This document shows, in pieces, positions 1 through 5,714 of a stretch of DNA of 8,240 nt; position 1 is the first letter of the stretch, and every line of letters starts with the position of its first letter. The DNA comes from an uncultured Pedobacter sp. GTDB taxonomy: Bacteria > Bacteroidota > Bacteroidia > Sphingobacteriales > Sphingobacteriaceae. The stretch is taken from NCBI GenBank assembly GCA_938008555.1, contig CALLKE010000239.1, positions 1 to 8,240 on the forward strand. Direction: 5' to 3'. A program made the translations under genes and the position numbers. Under the pieces are notes generated by a model. It was given only the letters and a program-made list of their open reading frames with translations. It was not told where the DNA came from and did no database searches.

Positions 1-48
1 AAAAACAAAATCTCGATTATTCATATGAATAATCGAGATTTTGTTTTT
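1..48. terminator. Perfect 48-bp palindrome, probable bidirectional intrinsic terminator after rpmA
   Basis: Bases 1-24 are the exact reverse complement of bases 25-48, centred on CATATG. The outer arms are an A-rich run on the left (AAAAACAAAA) and its T-rich complement on the right, so either strand gives a long hairpin followed by a U-tract. It lies 20 bp beyond the rpmA stop codon, where the rplU-rpmA transcript should end. The stem is AT-rich with only a short CTCGA core, so its strength comes from length rather than GC. The symmetry suggests it also serves a gene converging from beyond the left edge, which cannot be seen. Confidence 0.8.
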
Positions 49-68
49 AATGCTCGTGCTAAAGAGAT

Positions 69-503
69 TTATTCTTCTTCCTTAGAAGGGTCAGAATCTT
101 TTGGTGCTTTAGCAGCCGCTTTTTTCTTAGCAGGAGCTTTCACTTCTGCTTCATTAGGTATTTCCATTTGTTCAATTGATTCTGGTTCTGCAATGACAGC
201 AGTTGCTACTTCGATGTTTTTAGTTGCTTGTGCTTGCGTTGATTTTAAATCAAAAGGAACGACAGATACGTATGATTTATTGCTGAATTTCTTTTTGAAA
301 ATTACAGTGCCATTAGTGAGTGCAAATAATGTATGATCGCGGCCTATACCTACATTTTTATCCGGATGATGCTGTGTTCCGCGTTGACGCACGATAATAT
401 TACCTGCGATAGCGTCCTGACCACCAAAAATTTTGATACCCAAACGTTTGCTATGCGATTCGCGACCATTTCTGGAACTACCTGCTCCTTTTTTATGTGC
501 CAT
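69..503 (-). CDS. rpmA: 50S ribosomal protein bL27 with an extended C-terminal tail
   Basis: bL27 is a large-subunit protein whose N-terminus reaches towards the peptidyl-transferase centre. The protein (144 aa) opens with MAHKKGAGSSRNGRES, the nearly invariant L27 start, and continues through GGQDAIAGNIIVRQRGT (27-43) and NVGIGRDHTLFAL (50-62), so the fold is complete by about residue 85. Family members are usually about 85-95 aa. Here some 55-60 further residues follow, first T/A/E-rich, then an APAKKKAAAKAPK stretch and an acidic DSDPSKEEE end, so the tail is low-complexity and charged. There is no N-terminal extension of the kind that is processed in Firmicutes. The gene follows rplU by 51 bp, the usual rplU-rpmA order, and has an A-rich leader without a Shine-Dalgarno. 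Identity is certain; the role of the tail is unknown. Confidence 0.97.
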   Translation of the reverse strand: MAHKKGAGSSRNGRESHSKRLGIKIFGGQDAIAGNIIVRQRGTQHHPDKNVGIGRDHTLFALTNGTVIFKKKFSNKSYVSVVPFDLKSTQAQATKNIEVATAVIAEPESIEQMEIPNEAEVKAPAKKKAAAKAPKDSDPSKEEE

Positions 504-554
504 GCTATATTGTTTTTATGAATTGTAAATCAATTCAGAGCTTTAAAATGAAAA

Positions 555-866
555 TTATAATTTGATGTCAGTGATTGCAATTTTCGTGAATTGCTGACGG
601 TGTCCATTTTTCTTTTTGTAACCTTTACGGCGTTTTTTCTTAAAAACGATCACTTTATCACCTTTTAAATGAGACACAATTGTTGCTGAAACTTTTGCTC
701 CATTCAAAGTAGGAGTACCTACTTTAATTTGGCCTTTTTCTTCAGCTAACAAAACATTGTCAAATTCAATACTAGCGCCTTCATCTCCTTGTAAACGGTG
801 CACAAAAAGATACTGGTCTTTTGCAACCTTGAATTGCTGCCCAGCTATATTTACTATTGCGTACAT
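555..866 (-). CDS. rplU: 50S ribosomal protein bL21
   Basis: bL21 is a large-subunit ribosomal protein that binds 23S rRNA. The 103-aa product has the family's normal length and opens with MYAIVNIAGQQFKVAKDQ, the conserved bL21 N-terminus. The basic rRNA-binding signature KKKRRKGYKKKNGHRQQFT lies at residues 76-94, and the protein ends in the expected ITDIKL. The ATG at 866 is preceded by an A-rich leader (AACAACCATAACAAC) with no Shine-Dalgarno, as is normal in Bacteroidetes. It is the first gene of a two-gene operon with rpmA, which lies 51 bp downstream, and a promoter -7 element is found 36 bp upstream of the start codon. Nothing is unusual about it. Confidence 0.98.
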   Translation of the reverse strand: MYAIVNIAGQQFKVAKDQYLFVHRLQGDEGASIEFDNVLLAEEKGQIKVGTPTLNGAKVSATIVSHLKGDKVIVFKKKRRKGYKKKNGHRQQFTKIAITDIKL

Positions 867-902
867 GTTGTTATGGTTGTTTTAAATAATTAAAATAAGG
901 TG

Positions 903-910
903 CAAATATA
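903..910 (-). promoter_or_regulatory. Bacteroidetes -7 element upstream of rplU
   Basis: On the minus strand this reads TATATTTG, a full match to the Bacteroidetes sigma-A -7 consensus TAnnTTTG. Transcription would start a few bases downstream, leaving a leader of about 30 nt before rplU. No clear TTG is present at the expected -33 distance, where the minus strand reads TTATTTATGG. The short leader leaves no room for a large autoregulatory RNA structure. Confidence 0.55.
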
Positions 911-995
911 AAAATATTATCCATAAATAAGGGGTAATATTGCTCAATTTAATTAGGTAAATGGAACTGAAAGGCTGATCGCACTTGATAATACC

Positions 996-1571
996 TCAGA
1001 AGAGATGCTTGTCTGATAAACTGAAATCTCCTGTGGATTGTTTTATCTCGTAGTATGTGAATTTGTCATTGGCCCAAAACTCAGTACCATATACTGTTTG
1101 GTTGGGGGTAATTATGGTGACCAATTTATTTGAATAAAATCTATGTCGATTATTGTCCCAAATCAATTCATCAGATTTAAATATTTTACCTTCCTTATTC
1201 GTAGCTATCACGTTTTTTCGTAGCTCAATAATATTCTCACCCTCACGTCGTATTGCATAATCTGCGACGATGTTGCTAGTTTCTTGCTGATGTTCATCAA
1301 AAAAGATAGCTTTGACACCTTTTTTCATTTCATCGTATGGTTTAGCTGTCTTGAAGTGAAGTAGTTGTGGTGCGGTAATTTTTGCTTTAACAATCGCTGA
1401 ATCACTATAAATAATTTCTACACCTGTAGAAATATCAACTAGTTGGGTTGATTGATCGGATGATATTCGTTCTACATCACGTAAGTTGTTTACACAGCCA
1501 GTACAAATGAATATTTTTGCCAAAAGCAATAGGCAGTAACTGATGTAAGGCCGTTTCACTACGGATGCCAT
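996..1571 (-). CDS. lptC: LPS export ABC transporter periplasmic component LptC (lipoprotein form)
   Basis: LptC belongs to the LptBFGC inner-membrane complex, which extracts lipopolysaccharide and hands it to the LptA bridge. The 191-aa product has a short basic N-terminus, a hydrophobic stretch (about 10-22) and Cys26 in the context CTGC, which resembles a lipobox. Bacteroidetes LptC proteins are typically annotated as lipoproteins, whereas the proteobacterial form keeps a membrane anchor. The -3 position is Cys rather than the usual Leu/Val/Ile, so lipidation is probable but not certain. Typical LptC features follow: an internal AKITAPQLLHF strand (63-73), the MKKGVKAIFFDEHQQETSNIVADYA segment (82-106), and alternating beta strands around KIFKSDELIWDNNRHRFYSN and VYGTEFWA. 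It begins 5 bp after the outer-membrane protein gene and is the last gene of the purQ-coaX-OMP-lptC run, although the true operon end is not marked by a clear hairpin. Confidence 0.85.
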   Translation of the reverse strand: MASVVKRPYISYCLLLLAKIFICTGCVNNLRDVERISSDQSTQLVDISTGVEIIYSDSAIVKAKITAPQLLHFKTAKPYDEMKKGVKAIFFDEHQQETSNIVADYAIRREGENIIELRKNVIATNKEGKIFKSDELIWDNNRHRFYSNKLVTIITPNQTVYGTEFWANDKFTYYEIKQSTGDFSLSDKHLF

Positions 1572-1576
1572 GGAAA

Positions 1577-2872
1577 TTAATCAAATTTAGGTTTAATGAA
1601 CCATTTGTCATTTACTGTAAAACCTAGGCTGAAGTTAACATAGTTTTCACGAACTAGGCCATCGTTGAGCGTGCCCCTTTTCCCTATCTCAGTTGAGAAA
1701 TTTATTTTATAGAAAGCAAGTCGATTTGGAGCCAACGGTAATCCTAAGCCAAAAGCAAATGCATACTGGTCGATATTGTTGTTGTTGATATTGACATAGC
1801 TTTTATTGTATTTGAGGCCAAAACGATAGTCTACACATTTAAAGTAGTCAGAAATGGCATTTGCATCAGGTGTGATTTGCCCTCCAGCAGCTATAGTATA
1901 GCTGTCATTTAAGCCAGGATTTGTTGTGCCCTGTTGGAATTTACTCCATTGACTATAAGATAGATCAACACCCACTAAAAATTTATTTGCTCTTTGAAAA
2001 ACAAAACCAATAGTTTGTGTCATAGGTATACTTAATTGATTTGAGACATCAGCCACAGTATATGGTGAACCTAATGATGCGCTTTCGTTACCCGTGAGAT
2101 CTGTGCGATAGATAGTATTCGTTATTGAGCTTGTTGCATTTAGTTTACTAGTTATAGCACCGGCATATCCAATCGTTATTGTTGATTTCTTTTGTGTATA
2201 AATAATATATTGTATTCCATAATCTAGACTCAAACCATTAGCACTAGTGTTAGCTTGTTGTCGAGAATTTAATGATTGTGCATCTTGTGGAAACTCAGCA
2301 GACTTGTTTTGTTTCAAGTTCCCAAATAGATATGAAACATTGGTTCCGATACTTAAATTAGGGCTTAGTGAGCGCCCGTATCCCAAATAAGCTTTAGATA
2401 ATCCACCATCTCCACTGTAGATATAATCTACTGGGGTGCTAGTGTTGGCAATTGTCGATGAACTTTTATACTGATATCCTATCCTGCTATAGGGTAATAA
2501 ACCAAAGCTTAGCGCCGACTTTTTATTGAGAGGTATTCCAAATGCGATATGACTTAAGCTAATATTTAGACTATTGTCGGATGCACTATTGGTGCTTAGT
2601 TGGTTAAAATTAGCGCTCGTCCCTAGATCAAAAGTCGTTAGCTCAATAGATGAATAAGAGGCAGGATTAGTAATATTAAGTGTACTGTAGGTACCTAGCT
2701 TGCGCAAACCCATGCTTATTCCTCCCATTGATTTATTTTGAGGGAGTAAAGATCCGTTCAAATCACCCAACCCAAATTTTGAATATGGAGAGCTAGTAGT
2801 TGATTGAGAAAAAGTTGAAAGCGTATTAAATAGGATGCTTATGACTGCGATATACTTGAAGGCTTTAATCAT
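1577..2872 (-). CDS. Probable outer-membrane beta-barrel protein, FadL/PorV-like
   Basis: The product is 431 aa. An N-terminal signal peptide is clear: basic MIKAFK, a hydrophobic core at about 7-17, and a likely cut near FSQ|S at about residue 23. The mature part starts SPYSKFGLGDLNGS, then a small-residue stretch MGGISMGLR, followed by many alternating amphipathic strands with aromatic edges and Asn/Ser-rich loops. The final segment VNFSLGFTVNDKWFIKPKF looks like closing barrel strands. The SPYSxFGLGD opening is familiar from Bacteroidetes outer-membrane proteins of the FadL/PorV type, often annotated simply as hypothetical membrane protein. Its start overlaps the end of coaX by 8 bp and lptC follows after 5 bp, so it is translated in the same operon. 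A link with LPS transport is only contextual, and the substrate is unknown. Confidence 0.75.
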   Translation of the reverse strand: MIKAFKYIAVISILFNTLSTFSQSTTSSPYSKFGLGDLNGSLLPQNKSMGGISMGLRKLGTYSTLNITNPASYSSIELTTFDLGTSANFNQLSTNSASDNSLNISLSHIAFGIPLNKKSALSFGLLPYSRIGYQYKSSSTIANTSTPVDYIYSGDGGLSKAYLGYGRSLSPNLSIGTNVSYLFGNLKQNKSAEFPQDAQSLNSRQQANTSANGLSLDYGIQYIIYTQKKSTITIGYAGAITSKLNATSSITNTIYRTDLTGNESASLGSPYTVADVSNQLSIPMTQTIGFVFQRANKFLVGVDLSYSQWSKFQQGTTNPGLNDSYTIAAGGQITPDANAISDYFKCVDYRFGLKYNKSYVNINNNNIDQYAFAFGLGLPLAPNRLAFYKINFSTEIGKRGTLNDGLVRENYVNFSLGFTVNDKWFIKPKFD

Positions 2873-3614
2873 GCTGTTGGTGAATAACTTCGTTTAAACC
2901 GATAAGAACCAAATGCGGCTCGATGCTTAAAAGATGAGCAAAGATGGTACTTTTCAGACGGGTATCAAAGAAAATTGCATCACCTCCACAAAGTATTACT
3001 TGTAAATCGGAATAACGTAATTGATAATTTTTTATAAATCCTTGCACTTCCAATATAACTCCTTGCATCACTCCGGATAATATGGAAGTACGTGTATCTG
3101 TTCCTTCTAGAGTTGTAAAATCGAGATCAAGATCGATTAATGGTAGTTTACCTGTAAAAGCATGTAATGCCTTCAATCGCATGTATATGCCTGGAGATAT
3201 GCTTCCTCCGTGATATAGTCCTTGTTTAGTTATTGTGTCATATGTAATGCAAGTCCCTGCGTCAACGACTAAACAGTTGCTATGTGGGAAGAGTACTTGT
3301 GCTCCTATCACACCAGCTAGACGATCCAGCCCAAGAGTTTCGGGAGTTTTGTATTGATTGTTAATTGTTGTTGCTAAGTGTGTGGCAAAACGAGTATAAA
3401 CTGTTTGTTTTGTAAGTATCGCTTCTAGCTCAGCAATATGATCATCAAGTCTAACAGAGGATAGTATACTATGTGTAATTTTCTTATCAGTGAGATAATA
3501 TTGAATATGTTGAGGGCTTAAGGATTCATAGTGGTTGACTGAAAGCAGTACTTTATGGTCAAATACAGCAACTTTGGTATGTGTATTCCCGATGTCGATA
3601 ACGAGATTAGTCAT
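2865..3614 (-). CDS. coaX: Type III pantothenate kinase
   Basis: CoaX phosphorylates pantothenate to 4'-phosphopantothenate, the first step of CoA synthesis, in the cytoplasm. The 249-aa product shows the ASKHA-fold signatures of the family: the phosphate-1 loop DIGNTHTK (7-14), GLDRLAG (95-101), the second nucleotide loop VVDAGTCITYD (116-126) with its conserved Asp118, GGSISPGI (136-143), HAFTGKLP (150-157) and CGGD (209-212). Length is normal for the type III family, which is not related to the CoaA type and is usually insensitive to CoA feedback and dependent on a monovalent cation. The start ATG overlaps the purQ stop codon as TAATG, which suggests translational coupling, and the 3' end overlaps the next gene by 8 bp. 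Confidence 0.96.
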   Translation of the reverse strand: MTNLVIDIGNTHTKVAVFDHKVLLSVNHYESLSPQHIQYYLTDKKITHSILSSVRLDDHIAELEAILTKQTVYTRFATHLATTINNQYKTPETLGLDRLAGVIGAQVLFPHSNCLVVDAGTCITYDTITKQGLYHGGSISPGIYMRLKALHAFTGKLPLIDLDLDFTTLEGTDTRTSILSGVMQGVILEVQGFIKNYQLRYSDLQVILCGGDAIFFDTRLKSTIFAHLLSIEPHLVLIGLNEVIHQQHD

Positions 3615-4306
3615 TAAGCATTGACCATTTTTAGGATTGATTCAAAAATAGCTAATCCATCTTGATTTCCTATAATTGCATCTGCTGCTCGCTCTGGATG
3701 GGGCATTATGCCAAATACATTTTTACTGACATTACAAATACCAGCAATATGATCTATAGATCCATTTGGATTGGAATTTGGATGTAGATTTCCTGATTCA
3801 TCGCAGTAGCGAAAAAGTATTTGATCTCGATCTTGTATTTGTTTGAGTCCATCTGCATGGATGAAATAATTTCCTTCACCATGTGCTATTGGAATTTTTA
3901 AGGCTTTTTGGATATCCAAATCAGCGGTAATTAAGGATTCATTGGTGGCTGTTTTGAGATAAACATTTTGGCAAATGAATTTACAACTTGCATTATGTAG
4001 TAACGCTCCTGGCAATAAACCGGCTTCGGTAAGTATTTGAAAACCGTTGCAAATACCCAGAATATATCCGCCTTTATTAGCAAAGGAAATAATTTCTTTC
4101 ATTAATGGTGAAAACCGAGCAATTGCACCTGAGCGTAGGTAATCGCCGAAAGAAAATCCTCCAGGAAGAATAATAAAATCAATATTTTGCAAATCATGGT
4201 CTTTATGCCAAAGACGTACTACATCTTGCTTGAGTATATATTCTAAAACATATATGATGTCTTGATCGCAATTAGATCCAGGGAAAACAACTACTCCAAA
4301 TTTCAT
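3614..4306 (-). CDS. purQ: Phosphoribosylformylglycinamidine synthase, glutaminase subunit PurQ
   Basis: PurQ supplies ammonia from glutamine to the FGAM synthase reaction (FGAR + Gln + ATP to FGAM), step four of purine synthesis. The 230-aa product is a free-standing class I glutamine amidotransferase: the N-terminus KFGVVVFPGSNCDQD is typical of PurQ, PGGFSFGDYLRSGAIA (48-63) shapes the oxyanion region, Cys86 in GICNGFQ is the nucleophile, and His203 and Glu205 in MPHPERA complete the triad. All three catalytic residues are present. A separate PurQ implies that this genome encodes the split PurS-PurQ-small PurL enzyme rather than the single large PurL; the partners are not in this window. 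The gene heads the operon with coaX and has a plausible promoter about 80 bp upstream. Confidence 0.97.
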   Translation of the reverse strand: MKFGVVVFPGSNCDQDIIYVLEYILKQDVVRLWHKDHDLQNIDFIILPGGFSFGDYLRSGAIARFSPLMKEIISFANKGGYILGICNGFQILTEAGLLPGALLHNASCKFICQNVYLKTATNESLITADLDIQKALKIPIAHGEGNYFIHADGLKQIQDRDQILFRYCDESGNLHPNSNPNGSIDHIAGICNVSKNVFGIMPHPERAADAIIGNQDGLAIFESILKMVNA

Positions 4307-4386
4307 GTACTTAGCTCGTTTGTCTATTCAATAAGTTATTCAAGGAATCACTTTGTCATGGGCCTGATTTAGCGATTTGTGAGTTG

Positions 4387-4394
4387 CAAAGCTA
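4387..4394 (-). promoter_or_regulatory. Bacteroidetes -7 element for the purQ-coaX-OMP-lptC operon
   Basis: The minus strand reads TAGCTTTG here, matching all fixed positions of TAnnTTTG. The transcript would begin near 4380-4383, giving a leader of about 75 nt before the purQ ATG. At -33 the minus strand has only TTC triplets, 18 or 22 bases away, instead of TTG. The nearby MITE ends 51 bp upstream (at 4446), so this core promoter lies outside the insertion. Confidence 0.5.
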
Positions 4395-4437
4395 TTTCAA
4401 ATTTTGAAAAGTGAAGGAACGTTTAAAATATTAGGAA

Positions 4438-4445
4438 CTTGATTT
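4438..4445. repeat. Left 8-bp target-site duplication of the MITE
   Basis: CTTGATTT directly abuts the left inverted repeat and is repeated exactly at 4607-4614 beside the right one. A perfect 8-bp direct repeat at both ends is direct evidence of transposition and points to a recent or little-eroded insertion. Confidence 0.93.
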
Positions 4446-4468
4446 GGTAGTGTATCTAAATGTATGAT
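4446..4468 (+). repeat. Left terminal inverted repeat of the MITE
   Basis: These 23 bases, beginning GGTAGTGTATCTAAATG, match the reverse complement of 4584-4606 without a mismatch. The same 23 bases also occur unchanged at 8186-8208. Confidence 0.95.
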
Positions 4469-4583
4469 AGGTAATATTTGGACAAAATATGATCGGAAAT
4501 ATTGAAACACACTGTGCTTTTCAAGCAACTAAAGGCGGTTTTTAAAAATCAAAACGCATACTTTTTTATCTCTGAAAAGAGTC

Positions 4584-4606
4584 ATCATACATTTAGATAC
4601 ACTACC
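4584..4606 (-). repeat. Right terminal inverted repeat of the MITE
   Basis: These 23 bases, ending in GATACACTACC, are the perfect inverse of the left repeat. Immediately inside them the two ends of the element diverge, so the symmetry is confined to the termini as expected for transposase binding sites. Confidence 0.95.
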
Positions 4607-4614
4607 CTTGATTT
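4607..4614. repeat. Right 8-bp target-site duplication of the MITE
   Basis: CTTGATTT here repeats 4438-4445. Its last base is also the last base of the DUF6427 stop codon (complement of 4614-4616), which shows that the insertion point is exactly at the gene's end. Confidence 0.93.
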
Positions 4615-5597
4615 TAAAATAGCTGCAAACAAATAATGAATCCAATCAGTACGAAGTACAAAGATTCATAGAGCCATCTTCTTTTTTCGTTTAAGAAAAA
4701 ATAGGAAGCAAGAATAGAAGCTGTTGGTACACATAATAGAAAATGATAGATATGAAAATTTGATTTTAGATGGAAAGACAGAAGTGCCAATAGAAGCAAA
4801 AAGAAAAATAATTGAAATGCTTTGCGTATTTGAATAGCACTTCTGAAGAAGTTTTGTTGCAATTGAAAAATACCTATTAGCAGTATGATCATCACAGGTA
4901 GTAAAACTAAATAATCATACATATTGATGTGAAAATTAGTGTTGAATGTAGTAGTTGTTAAAGGAAGCCATATTTGATAAAATCGATCGAGTGAGTCGTT
5001 CCAGAAATAGAAAACTCCTAAAAAAAAGAATATAACTAAGAAGCCAATAATTCCCATGATCCATTCTCGCCAAACAAAAGGACGTAAGATAAGCAGACTG
5101 ACCCAGAGGATAGGCAGTATAGCGATGAACGGAAAATAAATTAATGTCCCAAACGCAATAATCATTCCGATATCAAACATAATGAAGCGTACTTCTAAGC
5201 TCTGATAAATATTCAAAAGCTTACCAATAATCCATATGAGTAAAAAATTACATAGGAGTGGTGGGCTAAGAATGACAAACTGAGGAAATAAACTAGATAA
5301 TGTAATAAATAGTAGAGCAGGAAGAGAGGTCGGTTTACCAATGATATTATAGGTGTTGATAATCTTATTGATGATTAATCCTTGAATGATAGTAAATAGA
5401 AGGGCTAAAAACATATTTGTACTCGACGACAGTGTATCCTCAAGAGGGATAGGAATCAATAATTTTGCAAATGGTTCCACAAAATCAAAACTTAATTGAG
5501 CAGGTCTTTGAATAAATGTGTTTAACCTCAATAAAATGGCTATTGCAATTAATGGAAATAGGTTTGTTTGGTTTAGAGTACGGAATCTTTTGATCAT
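4614..5597 (-). CDS. Polytopic membrane protein, DUF6427-like
   Basis: The 327-aa product is very hydrophobic, with about ten predicted membrane segments (roughly 13-30, 62-82, 92-108, 112-130, 141-172 as two, 180-199, 228-246, 260-276, 283-301, 311-326). It has no signal peptide or large soluble domain. A conserved-looking RPFVWREW motif (172-179) sits on a loop between membrane segments; this, with the length and topology, is what I recognise from the Bacteroidetes family DUF6427. Function is unknown. In flavobacteria I recall related genes near nucleotide-metabolism genes, and here purQ lies downstream on the same strand, but the link is weak. The start ATG at 5597 is followed by a basic MIKRFR end, consistent with a cytoplasmic N-terminus. 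A MITE now abuts its stop codon and separates it from purQ. Confidence 0.75.
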   Translation of the reverse strand: MIKRFRTLNQTNLFPLIAIAILLRLNTFIQRPAQLSFDFVEPFAKLLIPIPLEDTLSSSTNMFLALLFTIIQGLIINKIINTYNIIGKPTSLPALLFITLSSLFPQFVILSPPLLCNFLLIWIIGKLLNIYQSLEVRFIMFDIGMIIAFGTLIYFPFIAILPILWVSLLILRPFVWREWIMGIIGFLVIFFFLGVFYFWNDSLDRFYQIWLPLTTTTFNTNFHINMYDYLVLLPVMIILLIGIFQLQQNFFRSAIQIRKAFQLFFFLLLLALLSFHLKSNFHIYHFLLCVPTASILASYFFLNEKRRWLYESLYFVLIGFIICLQLF

Positions 5598-5714
5598 GCA
5601 AGGATGTTGTAAAATGCGTTCAATAATACGGGAATATCGTTACATCTGTTCAAATTGAAGAATAGAATCTGATAAAAACTAGATTGAGGATTAGAACAAT
5701 TAAATTTGTTTGAC
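5598..5714. other. Divergent intergenic region, DUF6427 gene and PLP enzyme gene
   Basis: This 117-bp spacer must carry promoters in both directions. On the plus strand it ends in a perfect -7 element (5701-5708). On the minus strand the best match is TCAATTTG (5651-5658), one mismatch from TAnnTTTG and about 53 bp from the DUF6427 start, with no convincing -33 partner. No clear operator palindrome was found. Confidence 0.4.
5701..5708 (+). promoter_or_regulatory. Possible -7 element giving a near-leaderless mRNA
   Basis: TAAATTTG matches TAnnTTTG fully but lies only 6 bp before the ATG at 5715, so transcription would start at or beside the start codon. The nearest TTG upstream (5684-5686) is 14 bp away, shorter than the usual spacing of about 19-21. 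The match may therefore be chance. Confidence 0.3.

Larger units (their letters stand above)
4446..4606. mobile_element. 161-bp MITE with 23-bp perfect terminal inverted repeats
   Basis: The element starts GGTAGTGTATCTAAA and ends with the exact reverse complement, giving 23 of 23 paired terminal bases (4446-4468 and 4584-4606). It is flanked by the 8-bp direct repeat CTTGATTT. The 115-bp interior cannot encode a transposase; its longest notable frame is an 18-codon ORF at 4489-4545. It must therefore be moved in trans by a related insertion sequence. Candidate parents are families that make 8-bp duplications and have GG ends, such as IS256 (also ISL3 or IS1595). The GG-N3-TGT pattern of the end resembles IS256-family termini as I remember them, so that assignment is tentative. 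It inserted right beside the DUF6427 stop codon without changing the protein. The first 55 bp recur at 8186-8240. Confidence 0.92.
4307..4613. other. 307-bp intergenic region between the DUF6427 gene and purQ
   Basis: This gene-free stretch holds the likely purQ promoter and leader (4307-4437) and a 161-bp MITE with its flanking duplications (4438-4614). Joining the flanks and removing one duplication leaves a pre-insertion spacer of about 138 bp. I see no tRNA, riboswitch or real coding sequence in it. Confidence 0.8.

Noticed and set aside
25..336. 103-codon plus-strand ORF antisense to rpmA
   Set aside because: It starts inside the terminator palindrome and lies opposite the rpmA gene, with no recognisable domain; it is a shadow of the bL27 tail.
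333..521. 62-codon plus-strand ORF antisense to the rpmA start
   Set aside because: It is fully opposite the invariant L27 N-terminal region, so its sequence is dictated by that gene.
4515..4581. Small hairpins inside the MITE (TGCTT/AAGCA and CTCT-GAAA-AGAG) as a structured RNA
   Set aside because: Stems of 4-5 bp are expected by chance in sequence of this length, and there is no second full copy to test covariation.
5706..5714. Upstream TTG start for the PLP enzyme adding three residues
   Set aside because: The ATG three codons later is a stronger start and the extra residues add no conserved sequence.
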